Below, piece by piece: positions 7,354 through 16,286 of a stretch of 34,226 bases of DNA. Source of the DNA: Hyphomicrobiales bacterium (GTDB lineage: Bacteria > Pseudomonadota > Alphaproteobacteria > Rhizobiales > Rhizobiaceae); the NCBI GenBank assembly GCA_024225445.1, contig JAAEMP010000123.1:1-34226 (forward strand), written 5' to 3'. The position numbers and the translations under genes were made by a program. Below the pieces are notes generated by a model, which made no database searches, had not been told where the DNA came from, and was given only the letters and a program-made list of their open reading frames with translations. Positions within the stretch are counted from its first letter, which is position 1. Each line of letters begins with the position of its first letter.

Positions 7354-8382
7354 TCAAACATCGCCAAACCGCTGCTCATAAGCCCTTAAAAACTTGCTGA
7401 AGCGCTGGTGGGCGTAGGGGATGAAGCGGATTTTCTGGATTGGTTCGATGGCCAGGGGCAGTGCTGCCATGGCGTATTTGTAGTCCGACATCATCAGCAT
7501 GTTTTTTGTCTCCTGCAGCAATTTGTCAAATTCGCGTTGCCTGGCCTGCGGCGTTTCAAATTCGGCATTGTCCAGATAAGAATTGATCAGCATGCCGAAT
7601 TCCCGGTCACCGAATTGCGGCTCCGCAATGCGAAAATAGGGATATTCGGGTTGCTGGTGGCGCATTACCGTCTCGGCAAACGGGTTTGAGAAATCATAGG
7701 CCTTGTGATTGAGGCAGGAGAATTCAAAATCAAGCAGTTTGATGTCGCCGTTGTCCAGCTTCATGATGTTGCCGTGATAGGTGTCATTGTGGCAAAAGGT
7801 CAAATCCCCCGGCGGCAGGCAGCGTTTCACCTTTGCCAGGGTTCGCGGGCTGTAGATTTCGCGCAGTTCCTCGCACAGGCGTTGCTCGTTCGGCGGGAAA
7901 ACACTGACCTTTTCTTCCAGCACATGCCTGGCTATCTGCCCCCACTGGTTGTGCAGCATCTCAAAGAACATTTTGTCCGGCAGACCGGGTGGGCTGAGCT
8001 GGTGAAAGCGGTAGAGTTCATTGGCAATCTTGCGCAGGATTTCAGCATCAAACAGTTCCTCGGCTTCCAGCGTGCGCCCCTGATAGAAGGCTTCGATGCG
8101 GCAGGTCTCGTCATAGTGGTGACAATGGGCGGCGATATTGTTCGCCCCCAGAGACAGGAACACCTGCTTTTCCGTTTCAAAATCAAGGATTGCGTTGTCT
8201 TTGCCTTCCAGGCGACGGTACAACACGGCCTCAGGCTGTACCGGCTGCACAGACTTTTTCGATCGTATTCCCATGGTAAAAGAGGAAAAGCCCTTCGGAT
8301 CATCCATCTCAAAATCCGCCATCGAAAGATCAGCCCATTGCGGGAACAGCCTTTGACATTGTTCAAATATGTCTGCTTTCAT
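7354..8382 (-). CDS. Choline/ethanolamine-kinase-like phosphotransferase
   Basis: A protein-kinase-fold small-molecule phosphotransferase of 342 residues. The catalytic loop is FCHNDTYHGNIM (Brenner motif H-N-D-x4-N). The metal-binding segment is LLDFEFSCLNHKAYDFSNPF, a pattern typical of choline/ethanolamine kinases rather than aminoglycoside kinases. The N-lobe has VLYRRLEGK. Substrates of the family are choline, ethanolamine or related amino alcohols; the actual one is not readable from sequence. GGGAGAAG precedes the ATG at a normal distance. It converges on the tRNA and is divergent from marC. Confidence 0.8.
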   Translation of the reverse strand: MKADIFEQCQRLFPQWADLSMADFEMDDPKGFSSFTMGIRSKKSVQPVQPEAVLYRRLEGKDNAILDFETEKQVFLSLGANNIAAHCHHYDETCRIEAFYQGRTLEAEELFDAEILRKIANELYRFHQLSPPGLPDKMFFEMLHNQWGQIARHVLEEKVSVFPPNEQRLCEELREIYSPRTLAKVKRCLPPGDLTFCHNDTYHGNIMKLDNGDIKLLDFEFSCLNHKAYDFSNPFAETVMRHQQPEYPYFRIAEPQFGDREFGMLINSYLDNAEFETPQARQREFDKLLQETKNMLMMSDYKYAMAALPLAIEPIQKIRFIPYAHQRFSKFLRAYEQRFGDV

Positions 8383-8666
8383 AAGGTTCTTCTCCCGTTT
8401 GCTTTTTGCTGGCGCCGGTGAATTGTCTCAATCCTGTTGGACGCGATAAGCTTTAAAACCGCTAATCTGAAAATGCGCCAGCTTGACTGATTTTGCCAGC
8501 ATATTGAATTCATTATCCGGCAATTTCCTGGGCAGTGCAACGTCTTCCTGGCATCACCCTGTGCCGGCTGCCGGGATTGGTCGACCCGTTGGGCGCAACC
8601 GCTGGTACAACCGGGAAATGTCGGGTACAATAATCCCTTTGCCAGACAAACAGGCGAACCCGGACC

Positions 8667-9296
8667 ATGATGTACGACATTATCCTCCATGCTTTTGCGA
8701 CTTTGTTCGTGATTATTGATCCACTCGGCCTGGTTCCTGTATTCATCGGGCTGACGGCGGGAGCTGATGAGGCCCACAGGCGGATGATGGCCGTCAAGGG
8801 CGTTCTGATCGGCGGCGGTGTCCTGTTTTCCTTCGCCCTGTTCGGAGATGAGGTTTTGGTCGCTCTGGGCATTGGCCTGCCGGCATTTCGCGTCGCCGGA
8901 GGGATCATGCTGTTCCTGATTGCCACCGAGATGGTCTTTGCCAGGCGCACGGCACGGCGGGAACGTTCAGCGGAAGAGGCACGCAAGGAGCAGGCCCCCG
9001 AGGACATTTCAGTATTTCCCCTGGCCATCCCGATCATGGCCGGGCCGGGTGCCATTACCTCGGTATTGCTGCTGATGAGCAACCACCAGGAGAATTTTCG
9101 TGCGCAGGCGGCGGTGTTGGCGGTTCTCGCCTTTGTCCTGACTGTTTGCCTGATTTTGTTCCTGATCACCAGGCATATCGAAAAAGCCCTGGGTAAAACC
9201 TTCACCACCCTGCTCTCGCGATTGCTCGGCGTTTTACTGGCGGCACTTGCGGCGCAATATGTCATGGACGGGTTACGGGCAGGACTATTGAACTGA
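8667..9296 (+). CDS. MarC/UPF0056 family inner-membrane protein
   Basis: A 209-residue membrane protein with about six hydrophobic helices. The family signatures are IIDPLGLVPVFIGLT near the N-terminus and FPLAIPIMAGPGAI after the central cytoplasmic loop, which is rich in R and E (RRTARRERSAEEARKEQ). MarC was once linked to multiple antibiotic resistance, but its function is unresolved. Two consecutive ATG codons start the frame. The opposite strand carries a long open frame over the same region that has no family features and is a shadow. Past the stop, a perfect 7-base inverted repeat (TGGCGAA at 9318, TTCGCCA at 9339) may end the transcript. Confidence 0.88.
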   Translation: MMYDIILHAFATLFVIIDPLGLVPVFIGLTAGADEAHRRMMAVKGVLIGGGVLFSFALFGDEVLVALGIGLPAFRVAGGIMLFLIATEMVFARRTARRERSAEEARKEQAPEDISVFPLAIPIMAGPGAITSVLLLMSNHQENFRAQAAVLAVLAFVLTVCLILFLITRHIEKALGKTFTTLLSRLLGVLLAALAAQYVMDGLRAGLLN

Positions 9297-9434
9297 TCCC
9301 AGCGGCTGAACAAAAAATGGCGAAGGGTAACGAAATCATTCGCCAGTTGAAAAAACGCCCGGCAGAAAAGTAACAATTTGAAACGTCACAGGCAGATTTG
9401 GACCATTTCAAGCTTGCACAGGACTATTGTGCAG

Positions 9435-9584
9435 TATAGCAGAACACCTTTAAATTGATCATGCAATCAGGAGCGAAAAGCGACCGGCGCCTGTGCGCCG
9501 CCCTGGCGGAGGCCGGGCGTAAGCCCGAATAGCCGTGAGCAAAAAAAATTCGGAACTGAATCAAAATAAAGGTGTTCCGCAGTA
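9435..9584 (+). repeat. MITE-like element A, copy 1
   Basis: The left end TATAGCAGAACACCTT is mirrored, imperfectly here, by AAAGGTGTTCCGCAGTA on the right. The interior starts GATCATGCAATCAGGAGCG and carries GC-rich hairpins (GGCGC-CTGT-GCGCC and CGGGC-GTAA-GCCCG). It has no coding capacity. The right end departs from copies 2 and 3 (CCGCAGTA in place of CTGCTATA), where the following relic begins. It lies between the 3' ends of two convergent genes. Confidence 0.85.
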
Positions 9585-9673
9585 CTGACTACACTTCTGG
9601 AAAAACTGTGAACCCGCGGGAATTCGTCTGACTTTCAAAGGTTTACAATGGATCCAGAGGCAAGATTCAGCAC
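9575..9673 (+). repeat. Relic matching the interior of the 2341-2620 element
   Basis: The stretch from TTCCGCAGTACTGAC through GAACCCGCGGGAA, GTCTGACTTTCAAAGG and ATCCAGAGGCAAG follows 2371-2462 closely in order and spacing, with scattered substitutions. The outer 24-base ends of that element are absent. So the inner unit exists independently and probably moves, or moved, by itself. It abuts copy 1 of element A on the left and the 3' end of the lipid-kinase gene on the right. Confidence 0.75.
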
Positions 9674-9679
9674 CACACT

Positions 9680-10615
9680 TCAAACAGCAAATCTCAGCGC
9701 CTTTGTCAGGACCGATATCTCGCAGTCTGAAAAACCGGGGCTTTCACCATCGACTTCGAGCAGTGCGTTTTCATTAACCCCGGAAGCTGTGATTTTGACC
9801 TGCAGTTTAGACCCGCGAAGTGAAATCACTTCCGGCAAACCGATATGGGTACCGCGGTAAACCTTGCCTATTTTACGCGCCAGCCGGATTTTGGACATTG
9901 CCCGCAGAGCCACCACATCAAGGAGGCCATCCTGCGGGTCCGCGTCGGGTGCCACCATCATGCCGCCGCCGAAATAGCGACCATTGGCAATGGCGGCCAG
10001 CATGATGTCCTCTTCAATAATATTATCATCGACATGAAGACGAATACGCACCGGTTGATAAGACGCAAGTGAGGCAAGGGTCTTGACCAGATAATGCATT
10101 TTGCCGGGAAGCATTCGCGAGCTGTCTGAGTGATTGATATTGTGGCAGATCAGGCCCGATAATCCAAAGCTGGCGATATTGAGAAACAACCGCGTGACCT
10201 GCTCCCCGTTCGGGAAAAAGTGTTTTAAATTCCCCACATCAATTCGTCGCTCATTACCGGCAACAATCCTGTCTATGACATTTTGCGGATCATCATCCAG
10301 CCCGATTGTCCGGCAAAAATCCGAGCCGGTTCCACTCGGCATAATGGCCAAAGCGACATCAGTGGAAATGCGGCCCGATTTATCGATAAACCCGTTGAGG
10401 ATCTCATTTGCCGTTCCATCACCGCCAACTGCAATGATCAGTCGTGCTCCGTTACCAAGCGCCTCCCTTGCCAACCGTGTCGCATCACCGGGGCCGTTGG
10501 TTAAACCATATTCGTAGTCTATCAGCGATGCATTCAGGCGTGAACGAATGTCCGGCCATCTGGCAGCGGTTTTTCCACCGCCGGCCTTGGGGTTTACAAT
10601 AACGAAAACAGACAT
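9680..10615 (-). CDS. Diacylglycerol-kinase-family lipid kinase (YegS/DagK-like)
   Basis: An ATP-dependent lipid kinase of about 311 residues. It opens MSVFVIVNPKAGGGKT and has the nucleotide-binding GGDGTANEILNG (about residues 64-75) and MPSGTGSDFCRTIG. Then comes the C-terminal beta-sandwich with YFGGGMMVAPDADPQDGLLDVV, a typical family segment. It may phosphorylate diacylglycerol, sphingoid or other lipids; the substrate is unknown. The frame is open further upstream to 10711, but that part runs into a repeat, and the ATG at 10613-10615 gives the family N-terminus. It is divergent from the CaiB gene across repeat copy 2, and its 3' end abuts another repeat relic. Confidence 0.88.
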   Translation of the reverse strand: MSVFVIVNPKAGGGKTAARWPDIRSRLNASLIDYEYGLTNGPGDATRLAREALGNGARLIIAVGGDGTANEILNGFIDKSGRISTDVALAIMPSGTGSDFCRTIGLDDDPQNVIDRIVAGNERRIDVGNLKHFFPNGEQVTRLFLNIASFGLSGLICHNINHSDSSRMLPGKMHYLVKTLASLASYQPVRIRLHVDDNIIEEDIMLAAIANGRYFGGGMMVAPDADPQDGLLDVVALRAMSKIRLARKIGKVYRGTHIGLPEVISLRGSKLQVKITASGVNENALLEVDGESPGFSDCEISVLTKALRFAV

Positions 10616-10951
10616 CTCATCAAATTCTCTGTGTGACAGAGGGGTAAATCGAATTGATACCAGAACCCGACAGATTTGTATAATATTGCAGAACACCTTT
10701 AAAATGATCATGCAATCAGGAGCGAAAAGCGACCGGCGCCTGTGCGCCGCCCTCGCGGAGGCCGGGCGTTAGCCCGAATAGCCGTGAGCGAAAAAATTCA
10801 AACTGAATCAATATAAAGGTGTTCTGCTATATCGGCCGATTGGATCACTCACAACACCGGAAAATAGTTTTACCAATTCCCAGTCTCCCAATTGACCCGG
10901 CCATCAAATCCATGACAATTTGCCAGTTCACACTGAGGAGCGAAAAACAGC
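10616..10951. other. Divergent intergenic region filled by repeat copy 2
   Basis: About 335 bases separate the lipid kinase and the CaiB/BaiF gene, whose promoters should both lie here. The middle 148 bases are element A copy 2. The rest shows no gene and no promoter I can assign; a GAGGAG precedes the CaiB start. Confidence 0.6.
10684..10831 (+). repeat. MITE-like element A, copy 2
   Basis: The left end TATTGCAGAACACCTTT is matched by AAAGGTGTTCTGCTATA on the right. The interior closely follows copies 1 and 3; by hand count about ten differences separate it from copy 3 over ~148 bases. It sits in the divergent promoter region of two genes, in the same orientation as the other copies. Confidence 0.9.
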
Positions 10952-12157
10952 ATGGCCGGACCATTAGCAGATGTAAAAATAATCGATCTGACAAGCATGA
11001 TCTCCGGACCGCTTGCCACCATGACCCTGGCCGATCAGGGAGCGAATGTGATCAAGGTTGAGGCGCCATCAGGTGACCATACCAGACAGGCTTCCGGTAG
11101 CCGGGGCGGGTTCTCGGCTTCTTTCCTGAACAACAACCGCAACAAGCGCTCACTGGTACTGGACCTGAAGAAACCGGAAGGTCTGGCCGCTCTGCTGAAG
11201 CTTTGCGCCGATGCCGATGTGGTTATCCAGAATTTCCGGCCCGGTGTGGCCGATCGCATTGGCGTGGGTGAAGAAGCCATCCGCCAGATCAATTCCTCGG
11301 TGATCTACATGTCAATTTGCGGCTTCGGCTTTGACGGTCCTTATGCCCACCGACCGGTTTTTGATCCTCTGGTGCAGGCGCTTTCCGGTCTGACCACGGT
11401 TCAGGCCGGTTCTGATCAGGAAAGGCCCCGCCTGGTGCGCACCATCCTGCCCGACAAGCTGACCGGCATTCAGGCGGCTCAGGCAATTACTGCCGCTTTG
11501 TATTCACGCTCGCAAACCGGCAAGGGCCAGCACATCCAGCTCTCCATGCTTGATACGATTATTTCTTTCCTGTGGAGTTCGGATATGGGTGGCCACACCT
11601 TTGTTGGCGATGAAACGGAAATCGAACAGGCGCAATCCCTCATCGATCTGGTTTATCATACATTAGATGGCTTCATCACCATAGCCATTCAGCAGGACAA
11701 GGACTGGCGCGGCTTTGCCCGGGCGGTTTATCAGACCGGTCTGATTGATGATCAACGTTTTTCAACTCCCCAAATGCGGGAGAAAAACAAAAATGTCAGA
11801 ATGGAAATCATCCAGCAGGCCGTGACTGGATTTAGGTCCGCTGAGATATTGAAACGCCTTGAGGATGAAGATGTACCCTGTGCCCCGGTATTATCCCGCC
11901 GGGCCATGCGCGACAATGAACAGGTGATCGCCAATGATATCATTATCGAAACCAAACATCCGGTAGCCGGCACCCTGCGCCAGGCCCGCCATCCGGCGAA
12001 GTTTTCAAACACGCCGACGAAGATTGTTCGCGGCGCGCCAGAACGCGGTGAACACAGTTTTGAATTGCTGACTGAGGCCGGTTTTGACGATGATGCCATC
12101 CATCAACTGGAAAAATCAGGTGCGGTATTTCAACACCAGCCGGGAGAACAGAAGTGA
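10952..12157 (+). CDS. CaiB/BaiF family CoA-transferase (first of two)
   Basis: A class III CoA-transferase of 401 residues that moves CoA between carboxylic acids through an aspartyl-CoA intermediate. The N-terminus has IIDLTSMISGPLATMTLADQ and VIKVEAPSGD. The catalytic aspartate is predicted at D168 in ILPDKLTGIQAAQAI, at the position of Asp169 of formyl-CoA transferase and CaiB. Later segments such as SRSQTGKGQHIQLSMLD and EDVPCAPV are family landmarks. GAGGAG lies upstream of the ATG. Its stop codon overlaps the start of a glutathione S-transferase gene, so the two are translated together. The acid substrate cannot be told from sequence. Confidence 0.92.
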   Translation: MAGPLADVKIIDLTSMISGPLATMTLADQGANVIKVEAPSGDHTRQASGSRGGFSASFLNNNRNKRSLVLDLKKPEGLAALLKLCADADVVIQNFRPGVADRIGVGEEAIRQINSSVIYMSICGFGFDGPYAHRPVFDPLVQALSGLTTVQAGSDQERPRLVRTILPDKLTGIQAAQAITAALYSRSQTGKGQHIQLSMLDTIISFLWSSDMGGHTFVGDETEIEQAQSLIDLVYHTLDGFITIAIQQDKDWRGFARAVYQTGLIDDQRFSTPQMREKNKNVRMEIIQQAVTGFRSAEILKRLEDEDVPCAPVLSRRAMRDNEQVIANDIIIETKHPVAGTLRQARHPAKFSNTPTKIVRGAPERGEHSFELLTEAGFDDDAIHQLEKSGAVFQHQPGEQK

Positions 12158-12849
12158 TCGAGTTTTTTTATGCACCGACACCCAATGGCTGGAAAGTCGC
12201 CATCATGCTGGAAGAATGCGGTTTTGACTATCAGACCCGGTTGATACGGTTGGGCGAAGGTGATCAGTTCAAACCATCTTTTCTGCAAATCAGTCCGAAT
12301 GCGAAAATGCCGGCAATCCTCGATCATGAGGTTGATGGGGAGCCGGTACCGGTTTTTGAATCAGGTGCGATCCTGATCTATCTGGCGGAAAAATCCGGCC
12401 GTTTCATGCCAACTGATCCGATTGGCAAAAAGGAAACCCTGGAATGGCTGTTCTGGCAGGTCGGCAATCAGGGACCGATGGGAGGGCAATTGAGCCACTT
12501 CGTCAATTATGCGCCTGAGGGTGAGGACTATTCGCGTCAGCGTTATAGCGGTGAATATGACCGCAATCTGGCGGTGCTGGAACGCCGCCTGACAGGTCGT
12601 CAATATATCCTGGGGGAATATTCAATCGCCGATATGATCGCTTTCCCCTGGGCCTTCATTGCCAAACCGCTTGGTGCTTCCCTGGATGAATTCCCCAATG
12701 TTGCCGACTGGCGCCAGCGCCTGAAACAGCGCCCGGCGATCATCAATGCCATCAACCTGTTCAAGGACAATCAAAACCGCGGCCGCAATACTGCCCAGAA
12801 CAATTCTCTGCTGTTCAACCAGTCATCAGAGCATTTTAAAACCAAATGA
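12154..12849 (+). CDS. Glutathione S-transferase, Nu-class-like (YfcG/YghU type)
   Basis: A cytosolic thioredoxin-fold GST of 231 residues. The N-terminal domain begins IEFFYAPTPNGWKVAIMLEE and contains SPNAKMPAI with the cis-proline, then ESGAILIYLAEKSG, which binds the glutathione glutamyl group. The helical domain has WLFWQVGNQGPMGGQ and YILGEYSIADM. TPNGWK and WQVGNQGPM are typical of YfcG/YghU-like Nu-class enzymes, which have disulfide reductase activity. The GTG start overlaps the CaiB stop (GTGA), implying coupling. A functional link with CoA-thioester chemistry is possible but inferred only from this arrangement. A repeat begins six bases after the stop. Confidence 0.9.
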   Translation: MIEFFYAPTPNGWKVAIMLEECGFDYQTRLIRLGEGDQFKPSFLQISPNAKMPAILDHEVDGEPVPVFESGAILIYLAEKSGRFMPTDPIGKKETLEWLFWQVGNQGPMGGQLSHFVNYAPEGEDYSRQRYSGEYDRNLAVLERRLTGRQYILGEYSIADMIAFPWAFIAKPLGASLDEFPNVADWRQRLKQRPAIINAINLFKDNQNRGRNTAQNNSLLFNQSSEHFKTK

Positions 12850-12855
12850 GCCAAA

Positions 12856-13004
12856 TATAGCAGAACACCTTTATAATGATCATGCAATCAGGAGCGAAAA
12901 GCGACCGGCTCCGGTGCGCCGCCCCCGTGGAGGCCGGGCGTTAGCCCGAATAGCCGTGAGCGAATAAAATTCAAACTGAATCAAAATAGAGGTGTTCTGC
13001 TATA
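12856..13004 (+). repeat. MITE-like element A, copy 3
   Basis: The left end TATAGCAGAACACCTTTA and right end AGAGGTGTTCTGCTATA are the best-preserved inverted ends of the three copies. TA dinucleotides at both borders would suit a Tc1/mariner/IS630-type transposase acting in trans. The interior hairpin GGCTCCGGTGCGCC differs from the other copies. It lies between the 3' ends of gst and the RND permease gene. Confidence 0.9.
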
Positions 13005-13061
13005 ATACCAACTGCCCCTGATAATAACCCCTGTGCAGATCACTCGACATCTCAGGCTTTA

Positions 13062-16000
13062 TCATGCTGAAACAGGTTTTCTGCTTTGCCTTTTGATATA
13101 GGAATAATACAGCACCGGAATGACCACCAGGGTGAGCAGGGTTGAGACCAGAATTCCGAATATCAGTGAAACCGCCAGCCCGTTAAAGATCGGGTCATCA
13201 ATGATGAAAAACGCCCCCATCATCGCGGCAACACCGGTCAGAATAATCGGTTTGGCACGAACCGCCGATGAATTGACCACAGCTTCATACAATTCCACTC
13301 CCTCATCAATCTGCTGATTGATGAAATCAACCAGCAATATCGAGTTTCGAACAATGATCCCGGCCAGCGCAATCATCCCGATCATCGAAGTGGCGGTGAA
13401 TTTTGCACCCAGCAACGCATGACCAGGCATCACGCCAATCAGCGTCAGCGGTATCGGTGCCATAATGATCAGGGGCACAAGATAGGAACGGAATTGAGCG
13501 ACGATCAGGAAATAAATCAAAATCATGCCAACACCATAGGCAATTCCCATATCGCGAAAAGTCTCAAAGGTTATCTGCCATTCACCGTCCCACTTGATCG
13601 ACGTTTCAATTGGATTGGCGGGTTGGGAAAACAGATATTGGGCAATCGGCCTTCCCTCTGCTCCGACATTTTTGCTGATTTTCGAATAAATTTCACCCAT
13701 TGCGTATAGCGGACTGTCGAGTGGGCCTGCCATATCACCCGACACATAGACCACTGGCAGCATATCTTTGTGATGGATCGAGGTTTCACGCGGTTCACGA
13801 ATTACCGATACGATCTGCGACATCGCCACCAGTGTGCCATTGCGGGCACGCAATTTCAGCGCCAGAACACGTTCAATACCGGCTTTTTCCCCATCGCTTA
13901 ATTGCAAACGAATGGGAACCGGATATTTAGCTCCGCCCGTATGCAGGTAATTGACATCTTCGCCGCCAATTGCCGTGGAAATCGCTGCAGTTACAGCATT
14001 TTGCGAGATGCCAAGAGCCGATGCGCGCTGACGATCTACGGAGATTACCAGACGGTTGGTGGCAGCTTCAACGCTGTCATCAACGTCGACCACATCCTTG
14101 GTTTCTTCAAATATCTTGCGGATAATCCCGGCATTGGCAATCTGGCCAGAATAATCAGAACCATAAATCTCCGCCACCAGCGGAGAAAGTACAGGCGGGC
14201 CGGGTGGAACCTCGACAACTTTGATATTTGCCGGGGAAAGGGAAAATTCTTGCGATAATAACTGACGCAATTCGATGGCAATATCATGACTCTCGCGATC
14301 GCGGTCATGGCTGTCGACAAGATTAACCTGAATATCGCCCTGATGCGCATCCTGGCGCAAATAATACTGACGCACCAGACCATTGAAGCCGACCGGTGAA
14401 GCGGTTCCCGCATAAGTCTGGTAGTCAACCACTTCGGGAACATTATCAAGCACGAAGCCAATATTTGACAATACTCCAGCGGTCGCCTCCAGGCTGCTGC
14501 CCTCGGGCATGTCAACAACGATCTGTAACTCCGATTTATTGTCAAATGGCAACATCTTCAGGACAACCGCCTGGACAAAACCCAGCGAGGCGGAACCCAC
14601 GACAAGTAGCAAAAGGCCAAATACAAGGCCATAACGGTTGCCGCGCCGCTTCAAAAACGGCCCAACCAGCCTGTTGAAAAAGGTGTAGATTCCAGTCGGA
14701 CCTGAACTTTCCGCAGCTTCATGCCCGGCATCGTGTTTTAGCAATTTTGCCGCCAGCCAGGGGGTAATAACAAAGGCGATTGCCAGTGAAATCAGCATGC
14801 CCATCGAGGCATTGATCGGGATCGGACTCATATATGGACCCATCAGACCGGTGACAAAAGCCATCGGCATCAATGCGGCAATCACCGTGAATGTTGCGAG
14901 AATTGTCGGACCGCCAACTTCATCAACTGCGCGCGGAATCACTTTCCAGATCGAGTCCCTGCTATTCAGTTGCATATGACGGTGAATATTTTCCACGACC
15001 ACGATTGCATCATCCACCAATATCCCGATAGAAAAAATCAACGCAAACAGTGATACCCGATTGATGGTGAAACCATAGGCAAGTGATGCCAGAAGGGTCG
15101 CGGCAAGGGTGGCAACCACTGCGATACCAACCACGAGCGCCGGGCGAATACCCATGGTAAAAATAACCAGAACAACCACAGATCCGGTAGCAAACAGCAG
15201 TTTGGTTATCAGCTTTTTTGCCTTGTCATCAGCAGTCGCACCATAATTTCGGGTGATGGTTACTTCGACATTGGCTGGAATAATAACCTGTTTGAGCGCA
15301 TCAAGCCGTTCAATCAGTTTATCGGCAATATTAACCGCATTGCTCCCTGGTTGCTTGGCAATGGCCAGCGTGACAGCTGGGAACCGCCCGCTGGCATCAA
15401 TATTCTTGGCATTTGCAAGTTTTCCGGGAACAAAAGTGACATAGGATTTCGGCGCTTCGGCCCTGGCATCAACCTGCGCCACGTCAGACAGATAAACCGG
15501 CTTGTCATCATCAACTCCCACCACCAGTTGCCCAACCTCATCGGCTGAAACCAGAAAAGTGCCGGCACGGACAGGGATTTGCATATCGTCACCAGTGATG
15601 TGCGCATTCTGGCTTGAAGAATTAGCCGCTTGCAGGGCATGGCGCAGGTCCGCCAGTGCCAGATTGCGCCCGGCCAGTCGCTGCGGATCAATTCTCACAT
15701 CGACAATTTCACGTGAACCGCCAATCGTTCGGATTTGCCGGGTACCCTTGATGCGCTTCAATTCAACTTCCAGCGAATGGGCAACTTTCAGCAGTTGGGC
15801 GGCACTCTGGCTCTCATCCTTGCTCCACAATGTCGCCGTGACAATCGGAATATCATCGATCGATCGCGTTTTGATCAGCGGTTGGGCGACCCCGAGATTT
15901 TGCGGCAGCCAGTCAATATTTGAAAAAACCTTGTCATAAAGCCTGACAATCGCTTCCGTTCGATCAAGCCCCACCCTGAACTGGACCGTCAGGACAGACA

Positions 16001-16286
16001 TACCGGGGGTGGATACCGAATAGACATGCTTGATACCGGATATTTCCGACAATACCTGTTCAGCCGGTGTCGAGACCAGATTTTCCACTTCACGGGCACT
16101 GGCTCCGGGAAAAGCGATGAACACATTGGCAAATGTGACATTGATTTGCGGCTCCTCCTCACGCGGTGTAACCAGTACGGCAAATACGCCAGAAAGCAAC
16201 GCTGCAATCAGCAGCAATGCGGTGATTTCAGAACGGACAAAAGCATCGGCAATTTTACCGGACAATCCCAAATTTTCCTGGTTCAT
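13062..16286 (-). CDS. RND-family efflux permease
   Basis: An inner-membrane proton-driven pump subunit of 1074 residues, full length for the AcrB-like superfamily. It has the expected first helix, two large periplasmic loops (after helices 1 and 7) and twelve membrane segments overall. Helix 4 carries GILVDDAIVVVEN, with the paired aspartates used in proton relay, and a later segment has ASMIGMIALAGIIVRNSILLVDF. The adaptor gene lies immediately upstream with a 4-base ATGA overlap, so the two are coupled. No TolC-like outer-membrane gene or regulator is adjacent, so a distant channel must complete the pump. Substrate specificity is not readable. Confidence 0.93.
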   Translation of the reverse strand: MNQENLGLSGKIADAFVRSEITALLLIAALLSGVFAVLVTPREEEPQINVTFANVFIAFPGASAREVENLVSTPAEQVLSEISGIKHVYSVSTPGMSVLTVQFRVGLDRTEAIVRLYDKVFSNIDWLPQNLGVAQPLIKTRSIDDIPIVTATLWSKDESQSAAQLLKVAHSLEVELKRIKGTRQIRTIGGSREIVDVRIDPQRLAGRNLALADLRHALQAANSSSQNAHITGDDMQIPVRAGTFLVSADEVGQLVVGVDDDKPVYLSDVAQVDARAEAPKSYVTFVPGKLANAKNIDASGRFPAVTLAIAKQPGSNAVNIADKLIERLDALKQVIIPANVEVTITRNYGATADDKAKKLITKLLFATGSVVVLVIFTMGIRPALVVGIAVVATLAATLLASLAYGFTINRVSLFALIFSIGILVDDAIVVVENIHRHMQLNSRDSIWKVIPRAVDEVGGPTILATFTVIAALMPMAFVTGLMGPYMSPIPINASMGMLISLAIAFVITPWLAAKLLKHDAGHEAAESSGPTGIYTFFNRLVGPFLKRRGNRYGLVFGLLLLVVGSASLGFVQAVVLKMLPFDNKSELQIVVDMPEGSSLEATAGVLSNIGFVLDNVPEVVDYQTYAGTASPVGFNGLVRQYYLRQDAHQGDIQVNLVDSHDRDRESHDIAIELRQLLSQEFSLSPANIKVVEVPPGPPVLSPLVAEIYGSDYSGQIANAGIIRKIFEETKDVVDVDDSVEAATNRLVISVDRQRASALGISQNAVTAAISTAIGGEDVNYLHTGGAKYPVPIRLQLSDGEKAGIERVLALKLRARNGTLVAMSQIVSVIREPRETSIHHKDMLPVVYVSGDMAGPLDSPLYAMGEIYSKISKNVGAEGRPIAQYLFSQPANPIETSIKWDGEWQITFETFRDMGIAYGVGMILIYFLIVAQFRSYLVPLIIMAPIPLTLIGVMPGHALLGAKFTATSMIGMIALAGIIVRNSILLVDFINQQIDEGVELYEAVVNSSAVRAKPIILTGVAAMMGAFFIIDDPIFNGLAVSLIFGILVSTLLTLVVIPVLYYSYIKRQSRKPVSA

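Larger units (their letters stand above)
9297..9679. other. Gene-free stretch occupied by repeats
   Basis: The interval between the convergent marC and lipid-kinase genes contains no gene. It holds a weak 7-base-stem hairpin just after marC, the first copy of the ~150 bp inverted-repeat element (9435-9584), and a second repeat relic directly joined to its right end (9575-9673). Confidence 0.75.

Noticed and set aside
7705-8421. 238-codon plus-strand open frame over the choline-kinase-like gene
   Set aside because: It is antisense to a gene with Brenner and metal-binding motifs. No family resemblance was seen in the plus-strand frame.
8513-9376. 287-codon open frame on the minus strand over marC
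   Set aside because: The plus-strand frame has clear MarC signatures and a membrane profile. The minus frame is R/S/T/P-rich without motifs, typical of an antisense shadow.
10616-10711. N-terminal extension of the lipid-kinase frame to 10711
   Set aside because: The extension reads into the repeat at 10684. The ATG at 10615 gives the conserved family N-terminus.
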